Shown piece after piece: positions 25,152 through 33,888 of a stretch of DNA of 36,720 nt. The notes beneath the pieces are model-generated. The model was not told the DNA's origin. It did not search any database and saw nothing but the letters and a program-made list of their open reading frames with translations. The stretch covers positions 1 through 36,720 of the forward strand of contig CAMYNX010000009.1 of NCBI GenBank assembly GCA_947259875.1, in the 5' to 3' direction. This DNA is from an uncultured Gammaproteobacteria bacterium (GTDB lineage: Bacteria; Pseudomonadota; Gammaproteobacteria; Arenicellales; JAANXG01). A program made the translations under genes and the position numbers. How positions within the stretch are numbered: the first letter of the stretch is position 1; every line of letters begins with the position of its first letter.

Positions 25152-25466
25152 TTACTTGGAACTATCAAGCATGTAAGTGACGGCCTCTTTAACCTGATCG
25201 TCGCTCAGATTTGCAAAGCCTCCCTTGGGCGGCATGTAACCGGCTTTGCCTTGATAACCTTTAATCGCATGCTCAACCAATGTATCCATACCTTGACCAA
25301 GGCGGTCTTTCCAAACACCGCTATCGCCGACTTTCGGCGCGCCGGCTACACCGGCCGCATGACAGGCGGCACACGACGAATCGTAGGTCGCCTTACCGTC
25401 GGCGATGACGTTGGACGATGAGAGCGCAATGGCCATCACGCTCCCCACAAACAGCAATTTACGCAT
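25152..25466 (-). CDS. Cytochrome c5-type protein
   Basis: A 104-residue periplasmic monohaem cytochrome. Signal peptide MRKLLFVGSVMAIALSSSNVIA, haem-binding CAACH near residue 34, and the distal Met in GYMPPKGG near residue 77, the signature of the cytochrome c5 (CytC5/CycB-like) group. It should carry electrons in the periplasm, for instance to a terminal oxidase or a sulfur or metal oxidase system. AGAGG before the ATG at 25466 supports the start. It follows the Met-rich gene by 37 bases on the same strand and is closed by a strong terminator, so the two are probably one transcript. Confidence 0.92.
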   Translation of the reverse strand: MRKLLFVGSVMAIALSSSNVIADGKATYDSSCAACHAAGVAGAPKVGDSGVWKDRLGQGMDTLVEHAIKGYQGKAGYMPPKGGFANLSDDQVKEAVTYMLDSSK

Positions 25467-25503
25467 AAGATTTTCCTCTTAGATGGTCGGTTAAGGGTTT
25501 GGT

Positions 25504-26205
25504 TTATTTCTTCTCAGGCTGTGGCGTCATCTCTTGCATCTGCTTCATCCATTGATCCATAAAGTTTATCTGAGACTGAGGCGCAGGCTGATTGAAATAA
25601 GGGCCCATGGCGCCCGGACTAGTCATAGACGGGTTGACCATCCCCATTGGATTTGTCATCGACGTCATGGGATTCATCATTCCACTCATGGGGTTCATCA
25701 TTCCACTCATGGGGTTCATCATTCCACCCATGGGGTTCATCATTCCACCCATGGGGTTCATCATTCCACCCATGGGGTTCATCATTCCACCCATGGGGTT
25801 CATCATGCCGGTCATGGGCATCATCATCGGTGCCATCATGGGTCCCATCATCATGGGATTCATCATCATCATCGGCGCCATCATGGGTCCCATCATCATC
25901 ATCGGATTGGCCATGGTCATCGGATTCATCATCGAACTGCCCATGCTCATCGGGTTCATCATCGGACTGCCCATGCTCATCGGGTTCATCATCGGACTGC
26001 CCATGCTCATCGGGTTCATCATCGGGTTGGCCGGCACGGACGAACCATGCCCGGCTTGACCGGATTGCATCCCACCCATCATCTGGGACATCATTTCGGT
26101 GTACGCCGCCATGGAATCATCTGAGTCGGCGGCCCGTACGCTTCCGATAACACATATAGTCGCTATCATCAGAGAAAGCGCCGAGAGTTTCTTTATGGAG
26201 TGCAT
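25504..26205 (-). CDS. Secreted methionine-repeat protein
   Basis: A 233-residue protein with a signal peptide (MHSIKKLSALSLMIATICVIGSVRA) and a long low-complexity core in which about one third of all residues of the protein are Met. Two repeat types are visible: NPMSMGSPMM (10 residues, about three copies, residues 60-90) and GMMNPMG/S (7 residues, eight copies, about residues 130-185), separated by PMM-rich sequence. The C-terminal part (INFMDQWMKQMQEMTPQPEKK) is not repetitive. Met-rich motifs of periplasmic proteins bind Cu(I) or Ag(I), so a copper-handling or oxidant-scavenging role is possible; this is inference. CAGGAG before the ATG at 26205 supports the start. The cytochrome c5-type gene follows on the same strand. 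Confidence 0.85.
   Translation of the reverse strand: MHSIKKLSALSLMIATICVIGSVRAADSDDSMAAYTEMMSQMMGGMQSGQAGHGSSVPANPMMNPMSMGSPMMNPMSMGSPMMNPMSMGSSMMNPMTMANPMMMMGPMMAPMMMMNPMMMGPMMAPMMMPMTGMMNPMGGMMNPMGGMMNPMGGMMNPMGGMMNPMSGMMNPMSGMMNPMTSMTNPMGMVNPSMTSPGAMGPYFNQPAPQSQINFMDQWMKQMQEMTPQPEKK
25668..25815 (-). repeat. 21-bp tandem repeat coding GMMNPM
   Basis: Eight near-identical 21-base units (plus-strand wording ATTCCACCCATGGGGTTCATC or with CTC for CCC) encode successive GMMNPMG or GMMNPMS blocks. The near identity at the DNA level points to recent expansion by slippage or recombination. Confidence 0.85.
25925..26035 (-). repeat. 30-bp tandem repeat coding NPMSMGSPMM
   Basis: About three and a half units of 30 bases (plus-strand words CATGCTCATCGGGTTCATC and ATCGGACTGCC) encode the 10-residue block NPMSMGSPMM in the same secreted protein. 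The last unit is slightly diverged. Confidence 0.8.
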
Positions 26206-26446
26206 TCGTTCAGCTCCTGTTTGCTAACGATCATTTTACCGAATTTCCAACAACGTATTGAGGCAAAAAATTTGCTTAGCCCAAAACGTCGCGCAGATGT
26301 AACCATCGACACGCGCCGCTCCACGACAACACTCGAATTCTAGCGGCTTCTTTGGCGCTACGGCAGCGTGCGAATATACGTTGATTTTACGTTTGTAGTC
26401 GGACAGATGAAACAGTTCGTATTTATACGCCTATAAGCACCGCGGG

Positions 26447-28024
26447 TCAGTGTTCACGGGTAGCCCGGAACTCAACATCGGGCCATCTCTCGGTGGTGAG
26501 CCGCAGATTAACCAAGTTCGGCGCAATGTAGGCCAGGCTGCCGGTCCCATCAACCGCCAGATGATTTTCGACTTTGTGGCGGAATTCCTCCTCAAGTTTA
26601 GGGTCCTCGCAGTGGACCCAACGTGCTGTGGCGACGCCGATCGGCTCAAAGGTGCACTCGACGCCGTACTCGTAACGTAATCGGTGCGCGACTACATCGA
26701 ATTGTAGCGCGCCGACCGCACCAAGAATCAAATCGTTATTCGTGAGCGGCCGAAACAATTGGGTGGCGCCTTCCTCACTTAGCTGTACGACACCCTTATG
26801 CAACGCCTTGGCCCGCAATGGATCTCGCAGCTGTACGCGACGAAACAGTTCGGGCGCAAAGTTGGGTATTCCCGAAAATTTCAAATCCTCACCCTCGGTG
26901 AAGCTGTCCCCGATTTGAATGGTACCGTGATTGTGCAGCCCGATAATATCTCCCGGATAGGCCTCGTCGGCTTGATCGCGTTTGGACGCCATAAAGGTGA
27001 CCGCATTGTGCACGGTAATGTCCCGACCCGCGCGCACGTGATGTAGTTTCTTGCCCTTTGCGAATCGACCCGAGGTTACGCGCACAAACGCGATGCGATC
27101 GTGATGCGCAGGATCCATGTTTGCTTGTATCTTGAATACGAAACCAGAGAACTTCACCTCGTCCGGGGATACGTTGCGATTAGCAGCATTACGGGCTCTC
27201 GGTGACGGCGCGTACTCGACAAAATGATCGAGTAACTCTTGCACACCTTGATCGTTTAATGCGGAGCCAAAAAACACCGGTGTCAACTCTCCCCGCAAAT
27301 AGGCTGTTTCGTTATAAGTATGACTCGCCCCTTGTACCAGCGTTACCTGATCTCGCAACTCGGCTGCCTCCGCACCAAGGTGATGATCCAAATCTTCGTT
27401 GCCTAAACCATTGATCACCGTGTCCTGCTGTGGATTTCCCGCCCGACCGGCGAACAGCAACACACTGTCGTCCACAAACCGGTAGATGCCACGGAACCGG
27501 GCACCGGTCCCGATGGGCCAGGTCATTGGAGCACAGTTGATCTTTAGTACCGATTCGATCTCATCCAGCAGATCGATGGGATCACGACCATCGCGATCCA
27601 TCTTATTAATAAAGCTCATTATCGGTGTATCGCGTAATCGGCACACATCCATCAACTTTATGGTTCGCTCTTCTACACCTTTTGCGGCGTCCATTACCAT
27701 TAACGCTGAATCAACAGCGGTCAGTGTGCGGTAGGTGTCTTCCGAGAAATCCGCGTGCCCGGGTGTATCCAGCAGATTGACGATACGGTGTTTGTACGCA
27801 AACTGCATCACTGATGACGTGACCGATATTCCACGTTGCTTTTCCAGTTCCATCCAGTCCGACGTCACGTAACGGCTGGCCTTTCGGGCCTTCACGGTAC
27901 CGGCAAGTTGTATCGCGCCGCCATATACCAATAGCCTTTCAGTTATTGTGGTTTTACCGGCGTCGGGGTGCGAGATGATGGCAAATGTTCGCCGCCGGGC
28001 GACTTCGTCGAGAAATGCTGACAT
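26447..28024 (-). CDS. prfC: Peptide chain release factor 3
   Basis: About 525 residues from the ATG at 28024 ([14 protein letters not shown]), matching the usual RF3 N-terminus and length (529 in E. coli); an in-frame TTG at 28039 is unlikely. It is a translational GTPase with G1 SHPDAGKTT near residue 18, G3 [15 protein letters not shown] near residue 87 and G4 NKMDRD near residue 140, followed by the RF3-type domains II and III. RF3 recycles RF1 and RF2 from the ribosome after peptide release. It lies alone on the minus strand; upstream is a 359-base gap filled mainly by element copy 7. The 241 bases after its stop hold no gene and probably include the promoter of the Met-rich gene. Confidence 0.96.
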   Translation of the reverse strand: MSAFLDEVARRRTFAIISHPDAGKTTITERLLVYGGAIQLAGTVKARKASRYVTSDWMELEKQRGISVTSSVMQFAYKHRIVNLLDTPGHADFSEDTYRTLTAVDSALMVMDAAKGVEERTIKLMDVCRLRDTPIMSFINKMDRDGRDPIDLLDEIESVLKINCAPMTWPIGTGARFRGIYRFVDDSVLLFAGRAGNPQQDTVINGLGNEDLDHHLGAEAAELRDQVTLVQGASHTYNETAYLRGELTPVFFGSALNDQGVQELLDHFVEYAPSPRARNAANRNVSPDEVKFSGFVFKIQANMDPAHHDRIAFVRVTSGRFAKGKKLHHVRAGRDITVHNAVTFMASKRDQADEAYPGDIIGLHNHGTIQIGDSFTEGEDLKFSGIPNFAPELFRRVQLRDPLRAKALHKGVVQLSEEGATQLFRPLTNNDLILGAVGALQFDVVAHRLRYEYGVECTFEPIGVATARWVHCEDPKLEEEFRHKVENHLAVDGTGSLAYIAPNLVNLRLTTERWPDVEFRATREH

Positions 28025-28128
28025 CGAAAAATGAACCAAAAACGGGGCGGCGGATTATACCGCGCCACGGCATCTAAACAACCCTTGAGGTCGCATCCAT
28101 CACCCCACCCCTATTCATGAGCGAGATA

Positions 28129-28386
28129 TAGCCGTATGTTGCACCAACGCAGCGCTTGTCCCCGCGCAGCAGGGGAACCAGCCCCCGGATACCTTCCCCA
28201 CCCGCAGATCAAAAGCGCTGAATCGAGGGGGAATTTACGGGACCGTCGCCGGCAGGGAGGCCGGCGCCGAGCCTACATGGACGTATTCACGGCGTGTCCT
28301 GGAAATTGTCACTCGATTCAACGCTGCGTCCACGTCCCCCGATCCCTTCGCCACCATCCAGGATCTTTGGTGCAATACGCAGGCTA
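28129..28386. repeat. TIR element copy 7, with a stop codon in its right end
   Basis: It starts TAGCCGTATGTTGCACCAA and ends TTTGGTGCAATACGCAGGCTA. The final CTA is the complement of the TAG stop codon of the FmdB-like gene. The inner right part (CCCTTCGCCACCATCCAGGA) is the family's left-end module in inverse orientation, and the left part carries the CGCTTGTCCCCGCGCAGCAG module. In between is a GC-rich segment (28240-28300) with GCCGGC palindromes (CGCCGGCAGGGAGGCCGGCG) reminiscent of other widespread bacterial repeats. It is the mosaic copy with the most foreign interior. Confidence 0.85.
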
Positions 28387-28884
28387 AAGCTCATATAAGG
28401 TTTCGTCGACTTTGGGAGGTAGATACTTACGGCGCAGATCACTCAAGGTAGGTCTCGATTTCGCCATAAATGGATCTTCTTCCTCCAGCAAATCCCCCAT
28501 GTCTTGCTCGATTTCATCAGGATCCTCACCCGCCTCCATGCGTCGTATCGCCTCTTCCATACCATCACCCAATCTCATGCCGGTGGAATCGAATAGCTTA
28601 CGCATCAGCCGTGCGGCCTGCTTGGGATCATCTTCGTCCACACCCTCTATCTCACCGGCCAACGACATCATGGCGCTCTCGAGCTTAGATTCATCAATAT
28701 CAGCGAGAGCGTCATTTTCAGTATTTTGCTCGAGTCCCTTTGATACCGAGAACAAGGATACCTGTCGTTTTAGTTGCGGCAGATGGCATTTGGGACAACT
28801 TGGAACCGCTTCGGTGTTTATCCGCCGCGAGAAGAAATTAAAGATGGTGTGGCAGTCCTGGCAATAGAACTCGTAGATCGGCAT
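28384..28884 (-). CDS. FmdB-like zinc ribbon protein
   Basis: A 166-residue protein. The N-terminus (MPIYEFYCQDCHTIFNFFSRR) and the CPKCHLPQLKRQ segment near residue 35 give two Cys pairs of a FmdB/CxxC-CxxC regulatory zinc ribbon. The remainder is acidic and helical (GEIEGVDEDDPKQAARLMRK, GEDPDEIEQDMGDLLEEEDP), with no second known domain. The name comes from a putative regulator of formamidase genes, but the function of these ribbons is generally unknown. The TAG stop lies in the terminal repeat of element copy 7, so the last residues could have been set by the insertion. A TATAAT -10-like box (28921-28926, minus strand) lies 37 bases upstream. The gene is divergent from rlmI. Confidence 0.82.
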   Translation of the reverse strand: MPIYEFYCQDCHTIFNFFSRRINTEAVPSCPKCHLPQLKRQVSLFSVSKGLEQNTENDALADIDESKLESAMMSLAGEIEGVDEDDPKQAARLMRKLFDSTGMRLGDGMEEAIRRMEAGEDPDEIEQDMGDLLEEEDPFMAKSRPTLSDLRRKYLPPKVDETLYEL

Positions 28885-28993
28885 GGGTGCGGATTAATAC
28901 CTGATTAGAAAAACCCTGGGATTATAAAACAAAGCCCAATACACTGGGACTTTTTGAAACGTCTAGCCTCTCAAGCATTGGGAATCCAGAATA

Positions 28994-30205
28994 ATGACGG
29001 TGTCGGGCAACGAAGCAGCCACCCCTCTATACCTGAACAAAGGCGAGGAGCGGCGCTTATTGTCGGGTCACCTGTGGGTTTATAGCAACGAAATCAATAC
29101 CAAGCGCAATCCACTTGGTCATTTCGAACCGGGTGACGGTGTCGATATATACAGTCACAGCGGACGTTGGATGGGCAACGGCTATGTCAACCCGAACTCT
29201 TTGATTTGCGCCCGCATTGTCAGCCGCGACCGGTCTCATCCGCTGTCCCGCTCACTCCTTGTCCACCGAATCAAAGTGGCCCTGAGCTTGCGGCTCCGGC
29301 TTTTCCAACATCCCTACTACCGGCTCGTCTATGGCGAAGGTGATGGTCTACCAGGGCTTATCGTCGACCGTTATGATAAGTATTGTGTGGTGCAACTCAC
29401 AACAGCCGGCATGGAACGTCGGCGCGAAGACATATTAGCCGCCGTGGATAAGGTACTGCGGCCCACCGGTGTACTACTCCGTTGCGATAGCGAGATCCGC
29501 ATCCTCGAGGGTTTGGACAGCTACGTGGAATCGGTCGGCAGCATTCCAGAAGAGGTCGAGCTCATCGAGCACGACACCCGGTTTGCCATCCCGCTGCGAC
29601 ACGGTCAAAAGACTGGCTGGTATTATGATCAAACGGACAATCGCGCGCACATGTTGCGATTAGTTCGGGACCAGCGAGTCTTGGACGTGTGTAGTTATGT
29701 GGGAGCTTGGGGTATCCAAGCAGCTCACCACGGTGCATCCGAGGTGATGTGTGTAGACGCATCGAAGCGCATTCTGGATTTTGTGTCCAGGAACGCGCAA
29801 TTAAATGGAGTCGACGGTAAGGTTAGCAGCTTGCGCGGCGATGCATTTAAGGCCTTAAAAGAGTTGCATGCGACAGGGGCTCGCTTCGATGTTGTAATAT
29901 TGGATCCTCCGGCGTTTATCAAACGTAAAAAAGACATACGTTCGGGTGAGCAGGCGTATCACCGACTAAACCAAGCCGCATTACAACTACTTGGAAAAGA
30001 CGGCCTGCTAATCACCTGTTCGTGTTCCTTCCACATGCAAACGCATCGGTTCGTTCACATCGTGCATCGTGCCGCGCGTCATTTGGATCGGCATCTTCAG
30101 CTGATTTCCGAGGGCCGGCAATCGATGGATCATCCCGTGCATCCGGCGATGCCGGAGACCCGCTACTTAAAGTGTCTTTGTTTTCGAGTATTGCCTCGCC
30201 TGTAG
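28994..30205 (+). CDS. rlmI: 23S rRNA (cytosine-C5)-methyltransferase, RlmI-like
   Basis: A 403-residue protein with the RlmI layout: an N-terminal PUA-like domain (LYLNKGEERRLLSGHLWVYSNEI, about residues 12-85), an EEHEH/linker domain and a C-terminal class I SAM-dependent methyltransferase domain. The SAM motif DVCSYVGAWGIQAAHHGA lies near residue 235, and ILDPPAFIKRKKD near 305 and TCSCSFHM near 345 are the catalytic-loop motifs expected of the m5C methyltransferases of this group. E. coli RlmI methylates C1962 of 23S rRNA. The start is ATG at 28994 with GGGA upstream. It is convergent with ppsR, 88 bases apart. Confidence 0.9.
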   Translation: MTVSGNEAATPLYLNKGEERRLLSGHLWVYSNEINTKRNPLGHFEPGDGVDIYSHSGRWMGNGYVNPNSLICARIVSRDRSHPLSRSLLVHRIKVALSLRLRLFQHPYYRLVYGEGDGLPGLIVDRYDKYCVVQLTTAGMERRREDILAAVDKVLRPTGVLLRCDSEIRILEGLDSYVESVGSIPEEVELIEHDTRFAIPLRHGQKTGWYYDQTDNRAHMLRLVRDQRVLDVCSYVGAWGIQAAHHGASEVMCVDASKRILDFVSRNAQLNGVDGKVSSLRGDAFKALKELHATGARFDVVILDPPAFIKRKKDIRSGEQAYHRLNQAALQLLGKDGLLITCSCSFHMQTHRFVHIVHRAARHLDRHLQLISEGRQSMDHPVHPAMPETRYLKCLCFRVLPRL

Positions 30206-30293
30206 AAATCAGCGGTCACAAATCCTGCGCCAAGGTACAGATACTTGGGTTATGAATTCATTGATCCGCGCGCTATGCGCTATATATCCCTGG

Positions 30294-31115
30294 TTAAATC
30301 AGGTCTCGCTGTAGATCTGCCCGATGAATAATCGTGGTCGCGAGTTCTTCGATGGATTTGGAAGTGGTATTGACGTAGGGAATGTCCTCTTGCCGGAACA
30401 TCGCCTCGGCCTGGCTTACCTCATACTTACATTGCTTGAGCTGGGCATAGCGTCCCTTGGTAAATCGCGCTTGGCGAATCTGCGCCAGGCGCTCTGGATC
30501 GATACTGAGCCCAAACAACTTATTGCGGTATTTTTCAATGGGCGATGGCAAACGGCCAGTGTCCAGGTCGGCTGACGTGAGCGGGTAATTCGCGACATAG
30601 ATCCCGAAATGCAGGGATAGATACAAGCTCGTGGGGGTCTTGCCGGTACGTGACACACCGATAATGATCACTGAGGCTTGATTATAACTGCTGATGTGAA
30701 CTCCGTCGTCAGTGCGGACCGCATAATTGACCGCTGCAATCCGGCTCGTGTATTTCTCCGGATCAACAACACCATGCGAGCTACCGATAGCGTGTGACGA
30801 CTCGACACCCAATTCTTCCTCCAAAGGTTGGATAAACTGGTCAATCATGTCAAAAAACACGCCATTGCTGCGGGAAATAATTTCACGTATCTTATCGTTA
30901 ACTAACGTGGCGAAGACCAGCGGTGGCTCGTGTTCTTTACCCGCAGCCGAGTTTATTTGACGTACGGCTTGTTGGGCCTTCTCATCACTATCCGTAAACG
31001 GCAGAGACACCGTTTTGAACTTAATCGTCGGAAATTGGCTGAGTAACATATGCCCCATGGTCTGTGCCGTGATGCCGGTTCGGTCGGAGACTATAAACGC
31101 GTAGCGTTCCTTCAT
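30294..31115 (-). CDS. ppsR: Phosphoenolpyruvate synthase regulatory protein (DUF299 kinase/phosphorylase)
   Basis: A 273-residue protein of the PSRP family. AFIVSDRTGITAQTMGHMLLSQFP at the N-terminus and the P-loop-like IIIGVSRTGKTPTSLYLSL near residue 152 are family signatures. The protein both inactivates PEP synthase by ADP-dependent phosphorylation of a Thr and reactivates it by Pi-dependent removal. Its target gene ppsA lies divergently next to it, with start codons 86 bases apart, as in many proteobacteria. The two copies of TTGTCACA (31125 and 31169) in the shared region may be regulatory. Confidence 0.94.
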   Translation of the reverse strand: MKERYAFIVSDRTGITAQTMGHMLLSQFPTIKFKTVSLPFTDSDEKAQQAVRQINSAAGKEHEPPLVFATLVNDKIREIISRSNGVFFDMIDQFIQPLEEELGVESSHAIGSSHGVVDPEKYTSRIAAVNYAVRTDDGVHISSYNQASVIIIGVSRTGKTPTSLYLSLHFGIYVANYPLTSADLDTGRLPSPIEKYRNKLFGLSIDPERLAQIRQARFTKGRYAQLKQCKYEVSQAEAMFRQEDIPYVNTTSKSIEELATTIIHRADLQRDLI

Positions 31116-31124
31116 AGTATTCGT

Positions 31125-31176
31125 TTGTCACAGCCTTGGGGGCGTATGCAGAGAGACTCGGGGTTTAATTGTCACA
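31125..31176. promoter_or_regulatory. Direct repeat in the ppsR-ppsA divergent region
   Basis: TTGTCACA occurs at 31125-31132 and again at 31169-31176, 44 bases apart (close to four helical turns). The second copy is part of an upstream, non-preferred TTG start for ppsA. It could be a pair of binding sites or of promoter -35-like words, but no matching -10 box is obvious. Confidence 0.25.
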
Positions 31177-31201
31177 TAAAATTATCCCTGAAGGAGTTCT
31201 C

Positions 31202-33565
31202 GTGGACGATTATATCTTGTGGTTCGACTCTCTGGGCATGAAGGATGTTGCCCGCGTGGGCGGCAAGAACGCGTCTCTGGGAGAGATGATTCAACACCTA
31301 TCCGGTAATGGAATTACAGTCCCGACCGGATTCGCCACCACGGCCCGCGCCTACCGCGACTTCCTGCGCCAAGACAGTCTCGACAAACGCATCGAGAAAG
31401 CCTTGCGTGGCCTCGATATCGAGGACGTTGATGTCCTGACCACGACTGCAAGTGAAATCCGCCAATGGATCGTAGACACCCCGTTACCAGATCGCCTGCA
31501 AAAAGGAATCGTGGATGCCTATGACGAGATGACAAAGAAGCAAGGAAACACCATCTCAGTTGCGGTGCGTTCATCCGCGACTGCCGAGGACTTGCCCGAT
31601 GCCTCCTTTGCCGGACAACAAGAGACCTTTCTCAACGTGACCGGGCACGATGCAATCATAGACGCAGTCAGGGCGGTATTTGCTTCGCTTTATAACGACC
31701 GCGCTATCTCCTATCGCGTGCATCATGGATTCAGCCATGGCGACGTTGCCTTGTCTGCTGGTATTCAGCACATGGTGCGCAGCGATCTCGGCGCGAGTGG
31801 CGTAATGTTTAGTATCGATACCGAATCAGGGTTCCCCGATGTCGTCTTTATCACGGCTTCCTATGGCTTGGGGGAATGTGTGGTACAAGGCTCGGTGAAT
31901 CCGGATGAGTTCTATGTGCACAAACCTACGTTGCTGGCCGGACGACCCGCAATTCTTCGTCGCACGCGAGGCAGCAAGATGATGAAGATGGTGTATGGAC
32001 AGGGGGACGGACAGTCGGTAGAAACCGTAGATGTTAAGGATGCCGACCGTTTGCTTTTCTCGCTGAATGACGAGGATGTTCATGCGCTAGCGCGCATGGC
32101 GACAACCATCGAGAACCACTACGGCCTGCCGATGGACATTGAGTGGGGGAAGGATGGTAACGACGGTAAGTTATACATACTGCAAGCCCGTCCGGAGACG
32201 GTAGAAAGCCGTAGCAACAAGGGTGCACTGAAACGTTATCGACTCACGCAGGGCGGGCAAGTACTGCTGACTGGCCGCAGCATTGGACAGCGCATCGGAG
32301 CCGGTAAAGTGCGTATTGTCCCGACAATCGATGAATTATCCACGGTACAGGAAGGCGATGTGTTGGTGACCGACATGACCGATCCCAACTGGGAACCGGT
32401 GATGAAACGGGCGGCAGCAATAATCACCAACCGCGGCGGACGTACATGCCATGCCGCTATCGTCGCACGTGAACTTGGCGTGCCTGCGGTAGTAGGGTGC
32501 GGCGATGCCACCAATAAATTACCCAACGGCACCGAGGTGACAGTGTCGTGTGCGGAGGGTGACACCGGCAAGATATACAACGGTATCCTTGATTACGAGG
32601 TACAGGAAATCAGTCTCGAAAAGATGCCGGAACTGCCGTTTAAGATTACCATGAATATCGGCAACCCAGAGCGCGCGTTTGACTTCCAGTGGCTTCCTAA
32701 TGCAGGCATCGGGCTTGCGCGTTTGGAGTTCATCATCAATAACACCATCGGTATACACCCCAAGGCACTGATAAATTACGATCAGCTGGATAGTGAACTT
32801 AAGGAACAAATACACCAGCGCAGCGCTGGATATGACAGCCCGGTTGAATTCTATATACAAAAATTAGTTGAAGGAATCTCGACTTTGGCGGCGGCCTTCA
32901 CGCCGGAACCGGTGATTGTTCGATTATCGGATTTCAAATCCAACGAATATGTAAACATGCTCGGCGGGGAGCTTTACGAGCCTAATGAAGAAAATCCGAT
33001 GCTCGGTTTTCGCGGCGCCGCGAGATATCTTGGTGAATCTTTTCGCGATTGCTTCGAACTAGAATGCCGCGCACTCAAGTATGTGCGCGACGAAATGGGG
33101 TTTACCAACGTGTGGCTCATGATTCCTTTCGTCCGTACCCTGTCGGAAGCGGACCAGGTGATTGCCCTGCTCGCGGAAAACGAATTAGAGCGCGGTAGAA
33201 ACGATCTCAAGATAATTATGATGTGCGAGATTCCTTCCAATGCACTGCTCGCGGACCAGTTTCTCGAGCGTTTCGATGGTTTCTCTATCGGCTCTAACGA
33301 CCTTACCCAATTGACCCTCGGCTTGGATCGCGACTCCGCAGTCATCGCGCACTTGTTCGACGAACGTGATCCGGCAGTGAAGGAACTTCTGCGTCAAGCC
33401 ATTCAGGCCTGCAACAAGGCGGACAAGTACGTCGGCATCTGCGGTCAAGGACCATCGGATCATCCAGACCTTGCGCGCTGGTTAATGGATCAAGGCATTA
33501 CCAGCGTTTCCCTCAACCCGGATACGGTAGTGGAGACCTGGTTGTACCTGGCTGGTCAGGAATAA
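31202..33565 (+). CDS. ppsA: Phosphoenolpyruvate synthase (pyruvate, water dikinase)
   Basis: About 787 residues from the GTG at 31202, which follows a strong AAGGAG with 5-base spacing; the longer TTG frame at 31169 is rejected on that ground. The E. coli enzyme has 792 residues. Domains: N-terminal ATP-grasp nucleotide-binding domain ([11 protein letters not shown] near residue 18, [18 protein letters not shown] near 125), a central swivelling phosphohistidine domain with the catalytic His in [14 protein letters not shown] (near residue 416), and a C-terminal PEP-binding TIM barrel ([43 protein letters not shown], the last with the acid/base Cys). It converts pyruvate, ATP and water to PEP, AMP and phosphate, the first step of gluconeogenesis from C3 acids. 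The regulator ppsR is divergent from it. Confidence 0.96.
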   Translation: MDDYILWFDSLGMKDVARVGGKNASLGEMIQHLSGNGITVPTGFATTARAYRDFLRQDSLDKRIEKALRGLDIEDVDVLTTTASEIRQWIVDTPLPDRLQKGIVDAYDEMTKKQGNTISVAVRSSATAEDLPDASFAGQQETFLNVTGHDAIIDAVRAVFASLYNDRAISYRVHHGFSHGDVALSAGIQHMVRSDLGASGVMFSIDTESGFPDVVFITASYGLGECVVQGSVNPDEFYVHKPTLLAGRPAILRRTRGSKMMKMVYGQGDGQSVETVDVKDADRLLFSLNDEDVHALARMATTIENHYGLPMDIEWGKDGNDGKLYILQARPETVESRSNKGALKRYRLTQGGQVLLTGRSIGQRIGAGKVRIVPTIDELSTVQEGDVLVTDMTDPNWEPVMKRAAAIITNRGGRTCHAAIVARELGVPAVVGCGDATNKLPNGTEVTVSCAEGDTGKIYNGILDYEVQEISLEKMPELPFKITMNIGNPERAFDFQWLPNAGIGLARLEFIINNTIGIHPKALINYDQLDSELKEQIHQRSAGYDSPVEFYIQKLVEGISTLAAAFTPEPVIVRLSDFKSNEYVNMLGGELYEPNEENPMLGFRGAARYLGESFRDCFELECRALKYVRDEMGFTNVWLMIPFVRTLSEADQVIALLAENELERGRNDLKIIMMCEIPSNALLADQFLERFDGFSIGSNDLTQLTLGLDRDSAVIAHLFDERDPAVKELLRQAIQACNKADKYVGICGQGPSDHPDLARWLMDQGITSVSLNPDTVVETWLYLAGQE

Positions 33566-33579
33566 ATGTTACCGGACCT

Positions 33580-33885
33580 TCAAGGGGACAACCGGTGCGG
33601 AGTGTCTCGGTTGCCGGCGGCAAACAATTCTACAAGTTTCTCGACTAGTTCAACCACCGGACAACTATCCGTGACGCGGTAATACATTTTTTGCGCGCGC
33701 CGCGTACCAATCACCACGCCGCTATCACGAAGACGAGAAAAATGTTGTGACACCGTGGAAGTCGACATGCCGTGGTTTCGCGCAAGCTCGCCCACGGATT
33801 GTTCTGCCCGCAACACACCGAGCGTCAAACGAAGACGTGCCGGATGGCTGAGAACTTTCAAGAACTGGATGATGTTACATTTCAT
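33580..33885 (-). CDS. ArsR-family winged-helix regulator
   Basis: A 101-residue ArsR/SmtB-type helix-turn-helix protein: FLKVLSHPARLRLTLGVL (helix alpha-3 region, near residue 8) and the recognition motif NHGMSTSTVSQHFSRLRDSGVV near residue 37 are clear. ArsR regulators repress genes until a metal, sulfide or oxidant releases them. Only two Cys are present (MKC at the N-terminus and SCPV near residue 75), and no classical CVC metal motif, so the inducer cannot be told. It is convergent with ppsA (14 bases between the ends). The decayed repeat element copy 8 starts only 3 nt upstream of its start codon, where the promoter would be expected. No target gene is obvious beside it. Confidence 0.87.
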   Translation of the reverse strand: MKCNIIQFLKVLSHPARLRLTLGVLRAEQSVGELARNHGMSTSTVSQHFSRLRDSGVVIGTRRAQKMYYRVTDSCPVVELVEKLVELFAAGNRDTPHRLSP

Positions 33886-33888
33886 TAT

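Noticed and set aside
24917-25168. 83-residue minus-strand frame downstream of the cytochrome c gene
   Set aside because: It starts within the cytochrome c coding region and reads through the strong terminator; a shorter 49-residue version has no ribosome binding site.
25668-26035. Possible CRISPR array
   Set aside because: The repeats are directly adjacent, without unique spacers, and keep a reading frame for a Met-rich protein; they are coding tandem repeats.
25534-26124. Histidine-rich open frame on the plus strand opposite the Met-rich gene
   Set aside because: It is the antisense reading of the ATG-rich tandem repeats (CAT on the other strand), with no ribosome binding site; the minus-strand frame has a signal peptide, a ribosome binding site and a co-oriented neighbour.
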